Source: Pomphorhynchus laevis (lineage: Eukaryota; Acanthocephala; Palaeacanthocephala; Echinorhynchida; Pomphorhynchidae). Taken from it: DNA of 64,000 nt. The notes below the pieces were generated by a model. The model worked only from the letters and a program-made list of their open reading frames with translations, had not been told where the DNA came from and made no database searches. Shown piece by piece: positions 53,575 through 64,000 of the stretch. The position numbers were made by a program, and so were the translations under genes. The stretch is taken from assembly GCA_012934845.2 (NCBI GenBank), contig WNNJ02001220.1, forward strand, positions 62,001 through 126,000. The letters are read 5' to 3'. Numbering within the stretch: position 1 is the stretch's first letter; each line of letters begins with the position of its first letter.

Positions 53575-55262
53575 GTTTGCGGCGACTTCAATGCATGTGT
53601 AGATGACCCATTACAAAACAAATTAGCTAATATTGCAGATTATCTGTTGAACTATGACCTGACATTTTATAACCTAACAAGCCCAATTTATGTCTGCTCT
53701 CGTGTGTCTTCGACAATTGATATAGTATTTAGTAGTATTTCTTTAGATGTAGTTAAAGTTGATATGGATTCAGAGTAGGCACTTCTACGAAAACATAAAC
53801 CAGCAATTATTGAGTTCCATCTCAATATCTCGAGGCCTTATATTCACAGTGTTTCTCGTGTGTAACCAAGTAGGAACCTTATTGCTGGTAGGTTACCAAT
53901 TAATTTTTGTAGCAACGGTTCTAGTTTAATTGATTGTAATTCAGTTAATGCAAGTTATTAATATATTTGTTCCTCTTTGATTAATGCATGTCCTACTCAG
54001 TCTCGAAAACGTCGTCATCAGTCTATATATAACGATCTGCCAATTCACAAGCTTAAAGGACGGTTGAAAGCATTACATTGTCGAAGTACAACTGATCCCA
54101 ATGCTAAAGAAGAATTTATAACCTCAAGCATCGTCTTTCTTTCTCGATTCAACTGTTGAAGGAAACGAAAAATAGCATATTTGAGAAAGAGATTTGATTT
54201 AACATCCCATGAACATTTAGCATTTTCTTTTGACCTGATCAATAATTATTGGTGCATACATTTTAATACTATTCATCATGATGCTCCCATTGTATCATAT
54301 TGGCGATGGGCGTTAATAAAGCTACTCTTCAAAGGAAAATGTGATCCTTGTGATATTAATTCGTACTGAGGAATCGATATACTTAGTCAAGTTTATAAAT
54401 GGTTATCTTCTTTGATTACTACTCGTCTTGTTTCTTATGTGGAGATTTTTCTACCAGGCGAGCAACATGGTTTTCGATCTGGTCATTCTACTGCTACCGC
54501 TCTTAATTCCCTCAAACAAGCTGTGATACTTTCTACTTATTTAGGATCAGCATTGCATAAGGTGTTCTTTGACTTTACTATGGCTTTCGATTCGATTGAT
54601 AGAAATCGCCTTGCGACGAAGTTTAAACGCAATTCAAATTTATAAGGTCATATTCTTCATGCAATAGAAGCGATGTTAAGACCTCATAACATTCGTATAT
54701 TTGAAGAAGTTAATTTTTCGGAGTGCTTCATTCAAAATCGTGGGGTTTCAACATGATCCAATAAGCCATCTCATTTTTAGTATTTTAGTCTCAGATTTAC
54801 TGGCGATAATAGAGGGAACGAACGTTAAATCTATATTTTACACAGATGACATAGTAATTTTCTTAAGTGATCTAGTCAACTTAGATGTGGCTCAATATAC
54901 AAGCCACATGAATACTCAACAATTTGGTAGACAATATGTCAAAAACAAGATTTATTAATTTTTAAAAGAGTTTGTAGGCTTGTCAAAGCATATGTACACT
55001 TTTATAATGGTTCGAGAATATAAGCTATTAGAAGATTTTGTTATCTCATGTTTAATGTGATGTTCCGATGGACTTTCACGCACCATTACGAACAAATCTC
55101 ATGTAAAATAGTTCAACACATACATAAAGTTAAACTTCTAAAAAATCATCTTTCTCCACACATTGAAGTATTTTAGAATAGTGTTTGCTCCTATTGTCAC
55201 TTATGGATTGAAGGTATTCTGGCTGGACCTCGTAGAAAGTAATTTGACTGCAATCGATAAAA
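53575..55262 (+). mobile_element. LINE family F: decayed AP-EN/RT element
   Basis: EN part CGDFNACVDDPLQNKLANIA (53582) and SRVSSTIDIVFSSIS, then RT with WRWALIKLLFKGKCDPCDI, YRGIDILSQVYKW (stop inside), EQHGFRSGHSTATALNSLKQ (54460-54530), VFFDFTMAFDSIDRN (motif A) and FYTDDIVIFLSD (YADD equivalent). The 3' part reads APIVTYGLKVFWLDLVESN. Stops and shifts occur about every 200 bases. It is an RTE/R1-style LINE, clade unsure. Confidence 0.7.
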
Positions 55263-55264
55263 TT

Positions 55265-56890
55265 AAATGAATATATTTGAAAAGGTTTCTTTGTCTTATA
55301 AAAGTTCTTTGTCTTATGAAAGAGGTTAATTCTAATGATTTAAATGTAAATCCAACATATGAACGTAGTGAGTTGAGTTTTGAAACAATTATTACAAGTC
55401 ACTGTTCTATAATGAATAAAAAAGGGTATAAAGGTTAAATCATATAATAAAACTATACCTATATTATATTAGAATCCAAAATTACATAAAAATCCAATAA
55501 AACCTAGGTTCATATGTAGTGCGTTTAAATGTACATTAAAACCACTTTCTGTCTATATGAATAAAATACTTAAAGTAATTAAAGCACACTTCAAAAAATA
55601 TTGTAGGATAATCGAAATTAATACTGGTATAAAACACTATTTCAGTACTAATTCTACAAAAGAATTTTTAGAACACACAAAAAGAATAAATTTTTAGAAT
55701 ATAAATACGTACGATTTTGTTATGCTTTATACAAATCTAGATTTGGTAGGTATTAAAGAAACGTTAGTAAAATTAATTAACCTTATATTCGGAAAAAGAT
55801 ACACATATAAATGTTATAACAATTATAACGCCTATCTAACAAAAATTAAACCATCAAGTAAATATAATATAGTAGTTTATAATATAGTTTATAATATAAT
55901 AAAGTAGGGACATCTATATTTAGACAAGAAGAGGTGTTCCAATGGGTGGTAATAGTAGGCCAATTATAGCTGACTTGTTTTTAAGCTTTATAGTATATGA
56001 ATTTGTTCATAACTGTGTAAAAACTAAATCTAAACAATATAAATATATGAAATATATATTTCGATACATTTATGAAATATGTATTTAAGTCAAATAATGT
56101 TTATTCAATAAGCGAACAAATTTATCCAGGTAGCCTTATTCTTAACAAAACCAGTATTAATGGTAAAGAAGGTGTAAATCTAGATATGAACATTAAATTA
56201 ACATTAACTAAAACTACTATTAATTTATATCGTAAAGATGGCATATTTAAATTTTCAAGAAACATGTGTTTGCATGAACATTCATGCATACTATATAATA
56301 TAAAATATAATACATTAAATAATGAAATTTTAAGAATTGCAACAATATGTAATGATATTGGCTTTCTTCAAAATCGTTTAAATAATTTAATAGATGCATA
56401 TTTTAAACTAGGTTACTATAAAACTAGGTTACATCAAGCAGAAAATAGTAAAATATATAAATCAACACAATAATATTAAAAATAAATTTAAAATCATTAG
56501 CAGAAAATGTTTATAGATGGATAATAAATAATATACTTTGTATTAGAATAAGATACTAGATAGTTTTATCAGAGGAAATACATCATTAGCGTGCATTTGG
56601 CCCCGCTACTATGTTGGGTAGAGGAGTTAGGGGCCGAAACCTGATAGCATAGCAGTTCCTCCTGATGACCTCTAATTCTTATTCTGATACAACGTCTGTT
56701 ATTTATTAGTCAATTCATAAAATGACGTTTATTTTAAATTTAAATTTTTTATTTTAATTTGATTTAATTTATAGAAAATCTAAAAACAAATATTAATTTT
56801 ATTATTTAATTATTAAATTTTGATTTAGCATTATTATTTTTTTTTGTTTATAATTATATTAAGTACGTAGACTCAGTTAGCTGATTTGAT
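55265..56890 (+). mobile_element. Penelope-like element PLE-4, plus strand
   Basis: From TYERSELSFETIITSHCSIM (about 55350) through NPKLHKNPIKPRFICSAFKC, TYDFVMLYTNLDLVGIKETL, a GGVPMGGNSRPIIADLF-like block near 55925-55980, and the RT end (56072-56473: NLDMNIKL, NEILRIATICNDIGFLQNRL) to the structured motif (56567-56690) and the family end at 56860-56885. No GIY-YIG seen. Degenerate. Opposite in orientation to all the other PLE copies here except the terminal fragment at 63.5 kb. Confidence 0.8.
56567..56690 (+). ncRNA. Structured PLE motif, fourth copy (coding strand = plus)
   Basis: GGCCCC (about 56610) with GGGGCC (about 56630), CTACTATGTT with AGCATAGCAG, outer TCAGAGGAAA with TTCCTCCTGATGA, and an upstream hairpin with ATACATCATT. 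CTGATGA and CCGAAAC are both present but not in hammerhead order. Confidence 0.6.
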
Positions 56891-56959
56891 TTCTAAATAC
56901 TTTTAATATATACCTTTCTAAATATTAAAAATGTCCATTTTTTCTTCGGTTTTATAAAT

Positions 56960-57500
56960 TTATAGGAAATCAAATCAGCTATCTTAGTTTACGTATTTAA
57001 TATAATTATAAAATAAACAAAACATAATAATGCGAATTCAAAATTAATAATTAAATAATAAAATAAATAATTGTTATGAAATTTTTTATAATTTAAATCA
57101 AGTTTAAATAAAAAATTGAAATTCAAAATAAAAGTTAATTGCTATGAATTGACTAATAAATAACATACGATGTATAAGAATAAAGATTAGAGGTCATCAG
57201 GAGGAACTGCAATGTTATCACGTTTCAATTCTTATTCCCCGACCCATCATTGCAGTGGGTCAAATACATTCTAATGATGTATTTCTTTTGATGAAATTTG
57301 ATCATATTATCATATTCTAATACAAAGTATATTATTTATTATAAATACATAAAAATTTTCCACTTTAGAGTTTAAATTTATTTTTATTATTATTGTGTTG
57401 ATTTATATATTTAAATATTTTCTGTTTGATTGTATTTTTATAGTAATCAAGTTTAAAATATGCACCTATTAAATTATTTAAATGATTTTGATAATTTCAA
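56960..57500 (-). mobile_element. Penelope-like element PLE-5, 3' fragment
   Basis: Family end at 56965-56995, structured motif at 57188-57300 with compensatory changes, and about 200 bases of the last RT codons. Truncated near 57500. Confidence 0.65.
57188..57300 (-). ncRNA. Structured PLE motif, fifth copy with compensatory changes
   Basis: The first stem is CTGCAATG/CATTGCAG instead of CTGCTATG/CATAGCAG: both sides changed and pairing is kept. The GC stem is replaced by GACCCA/TGGGTC, although the 5' side is shifted along the loop. The hairpin AATACATTC...ATGTATT is kept. Confidence 0.6.
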
Positions 57501-57689
57501 TTAATTTAGTTCCTGTCATTATATATTGCATTTTCTGGTAGACTTCTTTGTAATACTTTATTATGTATTTGCTATTTATGAATTAAAATTAAAGTTAAAT
57601 TTACGACACAAACAATTCTAAGTGGAATAACCTAATGTCATATATAATTTGTGTATTAAAGAATACAAAATGTTACTTATTATATCACA

Positions 57690-59040
57690 ATATTTTTAAT
57701 CAGATCAGCTATTCCTCGAAACAACATACTAGCGGAGCCAAATACATGCTAATAACGTATTTCACCTGATGAAATTTGATTATCTAGTCTATCTTATTCT
57801 AATCCATAGTATATTATTTATTATATATCCATAAAAATTTTCGCTTAAGAGTTTGAATTTATTCTTATATTATTGTGTTGATTTATATATTTAACTATTT
57901 TCTGTTTGATGGTATTTTTATAGTAACCTAGTTTAAAATATGCAAAATATGCATCTATTAAATTATTTAAATGATTTTGTAAGAAAACCAATATCGTTAC
58001 AAATTGTTGCAATTCTTAAAATTTCATTATTTAATGTATTATATTTTATATTATATGGCATACATGAATGCTCATGCAAAAATGTTTCTTGTAAATTTAA
58101 ATATGTGATCTTTACGATATAAATTGATAGTAGTTTTAATTGATGTTAATATTATGTTCATATTTAGCTATATACATGTTTTATCATTAATATTCGTTTT
58201 ATTAAGAATAAGGCTACCTGGATAAATTTGTTCGCTTATTGAATAAAAATTATCTGAGTTAAATACATATTTCATAAATGTATCGAAACATATATTTCAT
58301 ATCTTTAATTAATTTAGATTATTTGTTACTAAGTTCTGAACAACTTCATATTCTATAAAGCTTAAAAACAAGTCAGCTATAATTGGGCTACTATTAACAC
58401 CCATTGGAACGCCTTTTACTTGTCTAAATATAGATGTCCCTACTTTTAAATAATTTTGATTTATCAAAATATTTAAGGATTCTATTAATTCAATTTTATC
58501 CATATATTTATATTTACTTGATGGTTTAATTTTTGTTATAGGCGTTATAGTTATTATAACATATATATGTATATCTTTGTGTTCTAAAAATTCTTCCGTG
58601 GAATTAATACTGAAATAGTGTTTTATAGCAGTATTAATTTACATTACCCTACAATATGTTTTAAAGTGTGATTTAATTACTTAAAGCATTTTATTCATAT
58701 AAAAAGAAAGTGGTTTTTATGCACATTTAAACGCACTACATATGAACCTGCGTTTTATTGGATTTTTATGTAATTTTGGATTCTAATGTAATATAGGTAT
58801 AGTTTTATCTGATTTAACCTTTATACCCTTTTTATTCATTATAGAACAGTGACTTGTAATAATTGTTTCAAAACTCAACTCACTACATTCGTATGTTGCG
58901 TTTTTATTTAAATCATTATAATTAACTTCTTTCATCAGTATATCATAATATAGCTTTTTGCTTATGAAGACAAAGTTATTGCTAGCTTTATCAATAGTTG
59001 TTATTATATACTTATTCTTTAATTTAGTAAGTTAAAAGTA
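57690..59040 (-). mobile_element. Penelope-like element PLE-6
   Basis: From high coordinates: KNKYIITTIDKASNNFVFIS (about 59000), ELSFETIITSHCSIMNKKG, NPKLHKNPIK (about 58770), VKGVPMGVNSSPIIADLFLS (58370-58450) and the RT end (57950-58100). The 3' motif is only partly kept (57712-57790). Degenerate. Confidence 0.75.
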
Positions 59041-59103
59041 AGCTATTTAGAATAGTAATCAATTTTGAATAGCTTATTTTGTAAGCTATTTTGGATAATA
59101 GTA

Positions 59104-60010
59104 ATTATATTCTCAGATAGGATATGAATTGTTTACTCAAATAACATATGAATTGTTTACTCAAATAACATATGAATTGTTTACTCAGAGAGCATATGAA
59201 TTATATTCTCAGATACGATATGAATAAAATATTCAGATAAGATATGAATTGTATATTCAGATAATATATGAATTGCATTATCAGATAAGATATGAATTGT
59301 ATATTCAGATAATATGAATTGCATTATTAGATAAGATATGAATTGTATTCTCAGATAAGATATGAATTGTATTCTCAGATAAGATATAAATTGTTTACTC
59401 AAATAACATAATTGTTTACTCATATAGCATATGAATTATATTCTCAGATAAGATATGAATTGTTTACTCAGATAAGATATGAATTGTTTACTCAGATAAC
59501 ATAATTGTTTACTTATATAGCATATGAATTATATTCTCAGATAAGATATGAATTGTTTACTCAGATAAGATATGAGTTGAATTCTCAGATAAGATATAAA
59601 TTGTATATTTAGATAATATATGAATTGTATATTCAAATAAGATACGAGTTGTATTCTCAAATAATATATAAATTGTATATTTAGATAAGAAATGAATTGT
59701 ATATTCAAATAAGATGTGAATTGAATTCTCAGAAGATAAGATATGAATTATATACTCAGATAAGATATTAATAGTATTTTCAGAGATATGATATGAATTA
59801 TTTACTCAGAAAATATATGAATTGTTTACTCTGACATATTAATTGCTTACCCAAATAAGATATAAATTGTATTCTTAAATAATATATACATTATATTCTC
59901 ACTTAAGATAAAAATTGAATACTCAGATAAGATATGAATAGTATTTTCAGCGATAAGATATAAATGTTATTTTCAGATAAAATATGAGTTATAATCTCAG
60001 ATAAGATCAG
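59104..60010. repeat. Minisatellite, 20-24 bp unit, about 900 bp
   Basis: About 40 imperfect units of the type TCAGATAAGATATGAATTGT plus AT or TTAC. Unit length varies between 18 and 25 bases, and variants (TTTACTCAAATAACATATGA, TATTCAGATAATATATGAAT) cluster regionally. An apparent 80-residue minus-strand reading frame inside it is only the repeat. Confidence 0.9.
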
Positions 60011-60262
60011 AACACAATAGCATGTATTTTTAGATATCAAGATATGTTTTAAACTGAAACCCTTACACTTTTATGTTTGATGAGCAAAAAAAGAAAATCA
60101 GTTTATTCACATTATTCTCATTAAGTTATTATTTCACAGCATGAAAGTTTTTTGTAAAATACATCGATAAAATATATTAAATATACATTATATTGAAAAT
60201 TATTTAAAGATTTTATGCATGCAAATTGATATGTATTCTCTTCTTCAGCGGAAATCGGATTT

Positions 60263-60450
60263 TTAGAAATTTTCATCACAACTACTTGCATCCACGCTAC
60301 TTTCATTTACATAACTCAGTGGGCTCATTCGATCATCATTGTATCCGATAACACTATTCGAGAAAATATTTGCATCTAAGTTAAAAGACTGGGTTGTAGT
60401 TGAAATATTAGTCCCATTCGGCATTGTTTGTTCTGATGATTGATAATGTT
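60263..60450 (-). CDS. Arrowhead-like LIM-homeobox gene, last coding exon
   Basis: Acceptor TATTTTCTTTAG, 188 nt to TAA at 60265-60263. It encodes HYQSSEQTMPNGTNISTTTQ, SFNLDANIFSNSVIGYNDDR and MSPLSYVNESSVDASSCDEN. It starts with two bases (AA) that complete the codon left by the homeodomain exon at 62304-62381 (G|AA, Glu), so the two exons splice in frame. The tail is Ser/Thr/Asn-rich, as is common C-terminal to homeodomains, and matches no domain I know. The half-copy at 53423-53515 supports selection or recent function of this sequence. Confidence 0.65.
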
Positions 60451-62303
60451 CTAAAGAAAATATTTTTAATTGCAATTTACAAGAAAAATCATGCTAACTA
60501 GATGTATACCGTGAGTTGCGAAGAACTTGATTTATTTAGTAGTTCCAGATTTACTAATTTGTATTATTTAATATAATTATACGCGATAATTATTTTAATA
60601 TGATAAATCGTAATATAACATTTAGATAATTATAATGTTTAGAAATTTTTAAGATAATGTAATGCGATGATAATAATATGATAATTATTGTCATAATATA
60701 TTTTAAGATAATTATAATCTTGGGATAATTTTATGATAATTATAATCTTAATATATAAAGAAATAATCATGCTATGCATGATATAATCAGCTAGTTAAGA
60801 TAACAAGATCTGAATAATATTTAGTGACTCATGTAAGTTAATAAAGTAATACTGTCATAATATTACATAACAAGAAAATAACCAAAATATAATTCTTTTA
60901 TAAAAAATGTAGTCGTGAAGGAAAATAGCAACTCAGTAAATTTTTGTTTTGAAAGTAATTTACTTTTAAAACAAATTGATGCTTAAACAATTTAATTAAA
61001 TGTTAATTAATTATCCACTGATATATCAGAATAAAAGTTTATTTCGAACTGCAGTTAATATTGGCATATAAAACTGTAGATATAAATTATTATTAAATTT
61101 GATAAGTTAAATCTTTACAAAGTACAAAACCTAAAATGTATTTGAAATTTATTTCAAATTCAATGATTTCCATTGGGTATTATGAATTTAAATTTAAATT
61201 ACATTTAAATTTACTAAAAATTCAGTGAATCACGTATCTTCGTTAAATCTGAGAGTAAGATAAAGTAATTTCATTTGGAATTAAGAATTAATTGTAAGCT
61301 CACGGTCAATTAAAAAGTCAAATTGGACATTATAAATTTATAAAAATCATATTTGACATTTAGAATAATAAAAATAATTGTTATTTAATCAAAATGACAA
61401 TTTATTTTTTGCTATAAATTATCTTAAATTAAGAACTTTGATAATTAGATGAGTAAAATTGTGGCAAACGAACAGTTTATTCAAACTGTTTGTTTGAATA
61501 AACTTTTTGTAATTTTCATGAGGATGATAACATCAAAATATTGATATTTTTTATAATAAAACTATCTGTTCTTGTAAATTTATAAAACTATAAAAAGAAA
61601 TAATTAGATACTTTGAATAAGAAAAATGATTTGAATCTAATTTAATCTGTATAATCGTATTATTATATTATTAATTAATAGTTAATATTTAATTACTAAA
61701 CACTAATTAATTTAATAAATTATTAATGAATTACTAGGAATTAACTATACAAAGTAACTAAAAATAACTATATCATCATACTCTACTTGTAAAATAAAAG
61801 AAAGATAATTTTAATTTGTTAAATTTTCTCTTTAATTTAAAATATGTATGAAATATTTTATTTTGTAATGATGAAATATGAGATTTTGTAATAAAATACT
61901 GTAATAAAATGTTAGAATAATATTTTGTTTATTTAAATAATTTTTTATAAAAAATAAAATTGTGTTTATTGCTTTAACATTTCAAATTAAAAAATTTATC
62001 AAGATTAGTTATGTATTAAAATTAATTTAAAATCTTTGACAAGGATCAATAAACACTATTTTTATATTTCGCTAGCTGCTACTAACATCATCTGGCAAAA
62101 TATAAAATTAAATTAGTGTTTATTGATCCTGTTCAAAAATTCCAATTTAAAAATTTCAAATTAGTTTTTATCGCGACCTGTAGCGATAGTTAGATATATT
62201 TAATCTCAATATATTTGTATATTATAGTAATATAATTTTATTTTGTACTAATAAAACGAATTTTGATACATTGACAAGACACTTCAAGATTGTATTTATT
62301 TAC
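60451..62303 (-). other. Intron of the Arrowhead-like gene
   Basis: 1.85-kb AT-rich intron. Its distal 0.83 kb (61471-62303) belongs to the 1.33-kb direct repeat, and the inverted repeat at 62043-62129 lies in it. The rest (60475-61470) shows nothing recognisable. Confidence 0.6.
62043..62129. repeat. Inverted repeat, 16-bp perfect arms (copy 2)
   Basis: Same as 48590-48676, GGATCAATAAACACTA with TAGTGTTTATTGATCC. Arms and loop are unchanged between copies. Confidence 0.8.
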
Positions 62304-62381
62304 CTTGCGCATTATCACGATATTTTTTCTGCCGAGCACGAGAGTTTTGGAACCATACCTGTGTAACTCTTTTCGATAAGC
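62304..62381 (-). CDS. Awh: LIM-homeobox (Arrowhead-like) homeodomain exon: recognition helix
   Basis: 78-nt exon, acceptor TTTACAAAG before GC-TTA-TCG, donor CAAG|GTAAAT. It encodes GLSKRVTQVWFQNSRARQKK followed by YRDNAQ: the end of helix 2, helix 3 with W48, F49, Q50, N51 and R53, and the homeodomain C-terminus. TGLSKRVTQVWFQNSRARQKK is the form I recall for insect Arrowhead, a LIM-homeodomain transcription factor; Lhx6/8 have RRVIQVWFQNCRARHKK. Helices 1-2 and the LIM domains would be in exons beyond 64 kb or unrecognised. It splices in phase to 60263-60450. Confidence 0.75.
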
Positions 62382-62799
62382 CTTTGTAAATATTTGCAAG
62401 CAATAACGTTAGACAATAACACAACATTTGCAAAACAATTAAAATATTAATTATAATTTTTTAAATATTATAATATTGTTTTATGAATTGCAGCTTAAAA
62501 GCCATAATTATTAAAACTCAAATATAACGTTTTAAATCGAACAAGTTTGAAATTATTCGTCATGAAAAATCGTGACGTATGCGGCTGTGGGAAGAGTACT
62601 TTGTAGCTAATCAATAAGTATATTGAATGTAATAAACATTCGCATAGATACAATGACGTGATCGATGGCAAAACATTAGTTTTCTTTTCTATAACGATTA
62701 GCTAGAAACCTATTGTTCAAAAATGCTAAGCCAATCAGAAAATAGTTTCATTGTATGGCATAATGACTTCGGACGAGTACCGTAATTTAGGTAATCGAA

Positions 62800-64000
62800 A
62801 TTATTAAATCGCAAATATAACGTTTTATTTATTATTAAATTGAACAAGTTTGAAATTATTCGTTATGAAAAATTGTGGAGTGTACGATATATTATTGTAT
62901 ACATCGTATATTAGATAATTAGATAATTAGATAATTTTATTTTTACTTTGTATCATTAGTTATTACAACATTTTGTTATTTTAATTTCAAATTTTGCATG
63001 ATAATTTCTTTTAACTAATTAGAGCTTAAAGAAAATTATGTTCATAATTCCGCAGATATCAGAAAATCCTAAATTTAGATTTTGTTCAATAGAATTGTGT
63101 TAGAATAACAGTGTAGCACTTCCTGCTACAACGTCACCAGTTATTACCTGATATAAATTTACAATTTTATATTGTAAATTTTAAGCTCAAACTTGAACGG
63201 CTATTAAAGTCTAAACTTTGATAAATCTTAGGTTATTAAACAAGTAAATATTAAACCATTAGTTTATTAAGTTTTAATAGCAGTATTCTAATAAGAATAT
63301 ATATTCTAAAATGATAATTTGTGTTGCAAACATTAATTAAAAAATAAATTTAAATTCCATTTTTAAATCAAATAATCAAGTTGATTATCGAGTTGATTAT
63401 TATGATTTAAATTTTAATTACAAATTTTATCCTTATATAAATATTAATTGAATAAAATATTATACAATTATTTATTATTTATCTTTATTTTTAATTTATA
63501 AATAGTATAAAACGCGTAGACTCAGTTATCTGATCTGATTCATTAAATAGATTCGTCATGATAAAGTTGATCATAAAATGACACTTTAAATTGCGGATCT
63601 TAACTGATCTGCTAAGTTTGAAACATTCATTAAATATATTCGTCGTGATAATGTTGATCATTAAATGACGCTTTAATTTAATGATCGATCTTACCAGTCA
63701 TCACTAAAGGTAACTACAGATGACCAAAACAATATCGAATACTGTCAGTCGAAATGATTTTACTTCATGCAGTACTTAAGGCTTGTCGGCTTGTCTTAAA
63801 GATAAGATTTGAAGCATCGTTATCTCTTCACTAAGATGAAGAGATATCTCTCGTCATCCATCGTTATCTCTCGGCTACGATGGGAACAAACAAACATGAA
63901 TTAACAATGAAGCAATTCAATAGTCTGAAATATTGTTAGGTGTGAAATCAGAAACAGAATACTCCTTTAACTGGAGAATTTACTTTAAGTAGTTTATTTT
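62800..64000. other. AT-rich sequence with small repeats
   Basis: No gene recognised. A PLE family end in reverse orientation lies at 63505-63535 (CGTAGACTCAGTTATCTGAT). A unit of about 88 bp occurs twice (63540-63600 and 63627-63692, TTCATTAAATAxATTCGTCxTGATAA). A perfect 10-bp stem-loop lies at 63821-63846 (TATCTCTTCA ctaaga TGAAGAGATA). Confidence 0.5.

Larger units (their letters stand above)
61471..62799 (-). repeat. 1.33-kb direct repeat, copy 2 (with the gene-linked homeodomain exon)
   Basis: Partner of 48019-49347, same orientation, 13.45 kb away. This copy is the one followed by a phase-matching last exon and is likely the source. Confidence 0.93.

Noticed and set aside
56567-56690. 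HDV-like ribozyme
   Set aside because: Two interlocked stems fit the topology, but there is no P4 hairpin between stem 1' and stem 2' and no clear P3; kept only as a remark.
59181-59423. 80-residue minus-strand frame with HILSEYTIHILS repeats
   Set aside because: It is entirely inside the minisatellite and reflects its unit.
1-64000. LTR retrotransposons, endogenous viruses, Polintons, CRISPR arrays, tRNA or rRNA genes
   Set aside because: None recognised on either strand: no integrase, protease, capsid or envelope pattern, no paired LTRs with a primer-binding site, and no tRNA-like cloverleaf noticed. A dedicated search (tRNAscan-SE, profile HMMs) would settle this.

Overview
The window looks like AT-rich, intron-containing animal nuclear DNA, probably from an arthropod or a related protostome. 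The evidence is spliced coding exons of metazoan genes: a proteasome assembly chaperone (PSMD9), the membrane-cytoplasmic end of syndecan, and a LIM-homeobox homeodomain exon closest to insect Arrowhead. There are no bacterial operons, ribosome-binding sites or organelle genes. Most of the first 38 kb is retrotransposon sequence, and most of the last 26 kb is AT-rich intergenic or intronic DNA with duplications and tandem repeats.

Layout: 1-2.76 kb is a decayed copy of an AP-endonuclease LINE (family A; the better copy is on the minus strand at 34.2-37.8 kb). 3.0-3.97 kb is an ORF1 relic of LINE family B, followed by a minus-strand Penelope-like element (PLE, 3.96-6.2 kb). 6.2-8.9 kb (minus) and 9.1-11.75 kb (plus) are two head-to-head copies of LINE family C, which carries a CXC zinc domain, an RT and a restriction-like endonuclease; their 5' ends are short tandem monomers. 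12-23.5 kb holds three family B LINEs: a 5'-truncated plus copy, one apparently coding-complete plus copy (15785-19764), and a minus copy joined tail to tail with it at 19.87 kb. 24.8-27.2 kb is a GC-richer second RLE-type LINE (family D), immediately followed by a CRP-like LIM-domain segment. 27.8-30 kb holds three stacked 3' fragments of a CR1/L2-like LINE (family E).

Host genes: PSMD9 lies on the plus strand at 32.35-33.02 kb, with an exon-2 relic 0.9 kb upstream. Syndecan lies on the minus strand (exons at 44.0, 41.4 and 39.8 kb, all phase-compatible). The 3' end of an Arrowhead-like LIM-homeobox gene lies on the minus strand (exons at 62.3 and 60.4 kb), and pieces of it are duplicated at 53.4, 48.9 and 47.8 kb. 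The homeodomain exon therefore occurs three times, once inside a nearly identical 1.33-kb direct repeat.

Other elements: PLE copies and terminal fragments recur at 44.5-45.6, 51.1-52.1, 55.3-59.0 and 63.5 kb. Each better copy carries a conserved structured RNA motif beyond the RT stop, and base changes in it preserve pairing. A hammerhead ribozyme candidate lies at 40.17-40.27 kb, away from any recognisable PLE. There are also two foldback elements (52.9 and 53.2 kb), a four-copy 151-bp tandem repeat in a syndecan intron, and a roughly 0.9-kb minisatellite at 59.1-60.0 kb. No tRNA, rRNA or CRISPR was recognised, nor any LTR or virus-derived element.
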